6,076 bases of DNA from JACKOF01 sp041571855. GTDB taxonomy: Bacteria > Pseudomonadota > Gammaproteobacteria > Pseudomonadales > Porticoccaceae. Shown here one piece after another: positions 5,155 through 6,076 of this stretch. Position 1 is the first letter of the stretch, and each line of letters opens with the position of its first letter. The stretch is taken from positions 1 to 6,076 of the forward strand of contig JBFFTH010000125.1 in NCBI GenBank assembly GCA_041571855.1. Reading direction: 5' to 3'. The position numbers and the translations under genes are program-made. The notes under the pieces are model-generated. The model made no database searches and was not told the origin of the DNA. It saw nothing but the letters and a program-made list of their open reading frames with translations.

Positions 5155-5910
5155 ATGAAAATAAAATTGATGTTGACGCTGCTCGCCTCAGCTCTTCTGG
5201 GCTCACCCCCGGCCTGGACAGCAGATATTGACAGCAGCCTCGAAGTGGTCAGTGAAACCAACCAGCAAGCGATCAGCACCCAGAAGCGGATTGACAGCCT
5301 GGCGCTGCAGACGGAAAAGATGCTGGAGGAGTACCAGCGAATTATTCGCAAAACCGATTACCAGGATGCCTACAATGCCCAGTTGGAGCAGTTAAAGGAG
5401 AATCAGGAAAAGGAAATACTGTCGTTGCAGGAGCAGATTAACGACCAGAATGAAACCCAGATGCGGATTATGCCGCTGATGATGACCATGGCAGATGCAC
5501 TGGAGAAATTTGTAGTGCTGGATTTGCCGTTTCACCAGCAGCAGAGAGTCACCGGTGTCATCCAGTTAAAGCAGCGCCTGCACAACCCCAGCCTGTCGGT
5601 ACCCGAGAAATACCGCCTGTTACTGGAGGCATTCCAGGTTGAAAATGACTACGGTCGCACCATAGAAACCTACCGCGACACGCTTAGCCTGGACGGGGTG
5701 GAGCTGTCCGTGGAGTATCTTCGCATCGGTCGGGTCGCGCTTTACTACCGCACCCTGGATGGCGAGCGCAGTGGTTACTGGCGTGCTTCGGAGAAAGAAT
5801 GGCTGTCCCTTCCCGATAGCTATAACAGCGATCTTGCCGATGCGATACGCGTGGCCGACAACCAGGTGGCACCAAAACTTGTCAGCCTGCCAATGGTGAA
5901 TCGGCAATGA
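5155..5910 (+). CDS. DUF3450 (PF11932) protein, secreted, of a TonB2-like energizer locus
   Basis: A 251-residue protein with a signal peptide (positive MKIK, hydrophobic core, probable cleavage after AWTA, residue 23), so it is likely periplasmic. Residues of about 28-103 form a Gln/Glu/Lys-rich coiled coil. The rest carries hallmarks of the DUF3450 family: ALEKFVVLDLPF (115-126), a PEKYRLLLEAFQVENDYGRT segment (150-169), IGRVALYYRTLDG (191-203) and YWR near 208-210. The family's molecular role is not established. Its genes commonly precede MotA/TolQ/ExbB, ExbD and TonB-like genes in TonB2-type systems that power outer-membrane uptake, and the overlapping next gene fits that. The ATG at 5155 gives a proper signal peptide, although the ribosome-binding site is weak (CGGA, ten bases upstream). 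Length is normal for the family. Confidence 0.9.
   Translation: MKIKLMLTLLASALLGSPPAWTADIDSSLEVVSETNQQAISTQKRIDSLALQTEKMLEEYQRIIRKTDYQDAYNAQLEQLKENQEKEILSLQEQINDQNETQMRIMPLMMTMADALEKFVVLDLPFHQQQRVTGVIQLKQRLHNPSLSVPEKYRLLLEAFQVENDYGRTIETYRDTLSLDGVELSVEYLRIGRVALYYRTLDGERSGYWRASEKEWLSLPDSYNSDLADAIRVADNQVAPKLVSLPMVNRQ
5895..5899 (+). promoter_or_regulatory. Shine-Dalgarno inside the DUF3450 gene for the overlapping downstream gene
   Basis: GGTGA lies seven bases before the ATG at 5907, which itself overlaps the DUF3450 TGA as ATGA. The arrangement suggests translational coupling of the two secreted proteins. Confidence 0.5.
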
Positions 5911-6076
5911 AAAAAGTTATCCGACCAATAGCTGCATTACTTTGCCTGGCAACATTTCTCCCGGTTTTCCCCGCTCAGGCCGAAACATCAGGTGCCGCGG
6001 CGCAACAGCAGATAACCAGCCTCGACGAACTGCTGCGGGCGGTGAAAGAAGACCAGCGTCAGGAACGAGCCAAAAA
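5907..6076 (+). CDS. Probable MotA/TolQ/ExbB-family energizer with periplasmic N-terminus, partial (first 56 residues)
   Basis: The ATG at 5907 overlaps the DUF3450 stop by four bases and the frame is open to the window edge. The visible part is a signal peptide (MKKVIRPIAALLCLATFLPV, then FPAQA, cleavage after residue 25), a short Ala/Gln linker, and the charged stretch ITSLDELLRAVKEDQRQERA that should begin a coiled coil. In DUF3450 loci the next gene usually encodes a TolQ/ExbB-like inner-membrane protein with just such a cleaved leader and a periplasmic SLDELLxxVxxxRxxE coiled coil, as in Vibrio TtpC. The membrane channel segments that would prove this lie beyond the window, so the family call rests on the N-terminus and context. 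Confidence 0.75.
   Translation, partial: MKKVIRPIAALLCLATFLPVFPAQAETSGAAAQQQITSLDELLRAVKEDQRQERAK

Noticed and set aside
1..6076. Search for tRNA, rRNA, CRISPR repeats, insertion-sequence ends, phage or toxin-antitoxin genes
   Set aside because: No cloverleaf, regularly spaced repeat-spacer pattern, transposase motif or terminal inverted repeats could be seen by eye.

Overview
The window looks like chromosomal DNA of a GC-rich gammaproteobacterium. Two things suggest this: a bacterial beta-oxidation gene set, and the start of a DUF3450 / TolQ-ExbB-type operon of the kind common in marine gammaproteobacteria. The taxonomic reading is inference from gene content. No rRNA, tRNA, CRISPR array, insertion sequence or phage gene is visible.

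Minus strand, positions 1-3499: three closely spaced genes run right to left. A 402-aa thiolase (3499 to 2291) is followed after 14 bases by a 712-aa FadB/FadJ-type enoyl-CoA hydratase / 3-hydroxyacyl-CoA dehydrogenase (2276 to 138). After another 23 bases comes the first 38 codons of a probable acyl-CoA dehydrogenase (114 to the window edge). Together they could supply all four reactions of a beta-oxidation turn. Each gene has a good Shine-Dalgarno sequence. The catalytic residues of the thiolase and of the bifunctional enzyme are intact.

Positions 3500-3792: a 293-base intergenic stretch holds a probable terminator for the upstream regulator, a weak candidate promoter for the thiolase operon, a 12-bp perfect palindrome over its -10 region, and several short direct repeats, some spaced at whole helical turns. 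It is a plausible operator region.

Minus strand, positions 3793-5091: an AraC-family regulator with an N-terminal PF12625-type sensor domain (best start 4812) points toward the beta-oxidation genes and is the obvious candidate to control them. Upstream of it is a good sigma70 promoter (TTAACA-N16-TAAAAT). Next comes a strongly primed 73-codon ORF that ends two bases before the regulator's likely start, so it may be a translationally coupled leader cistron. I do not recognise its product.

Plus strand, positions 5155-6076: diverging from the regulator, a secreted coiled-coil DUF3450 protein overlaps by four bases (ATGA) a second secreted protein cut off by the window edge. The second is most likely the MotA/TolQ/ExbB-family energizer with a long periplasmic extension that accompanies DUF3450 in TonB2-like systems. 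Most of the window is ordinary metabolism and transport. The less explained parts are the leader cistron, the repeat-rich intergenic region and the uncharacterised DUF3450 protein.
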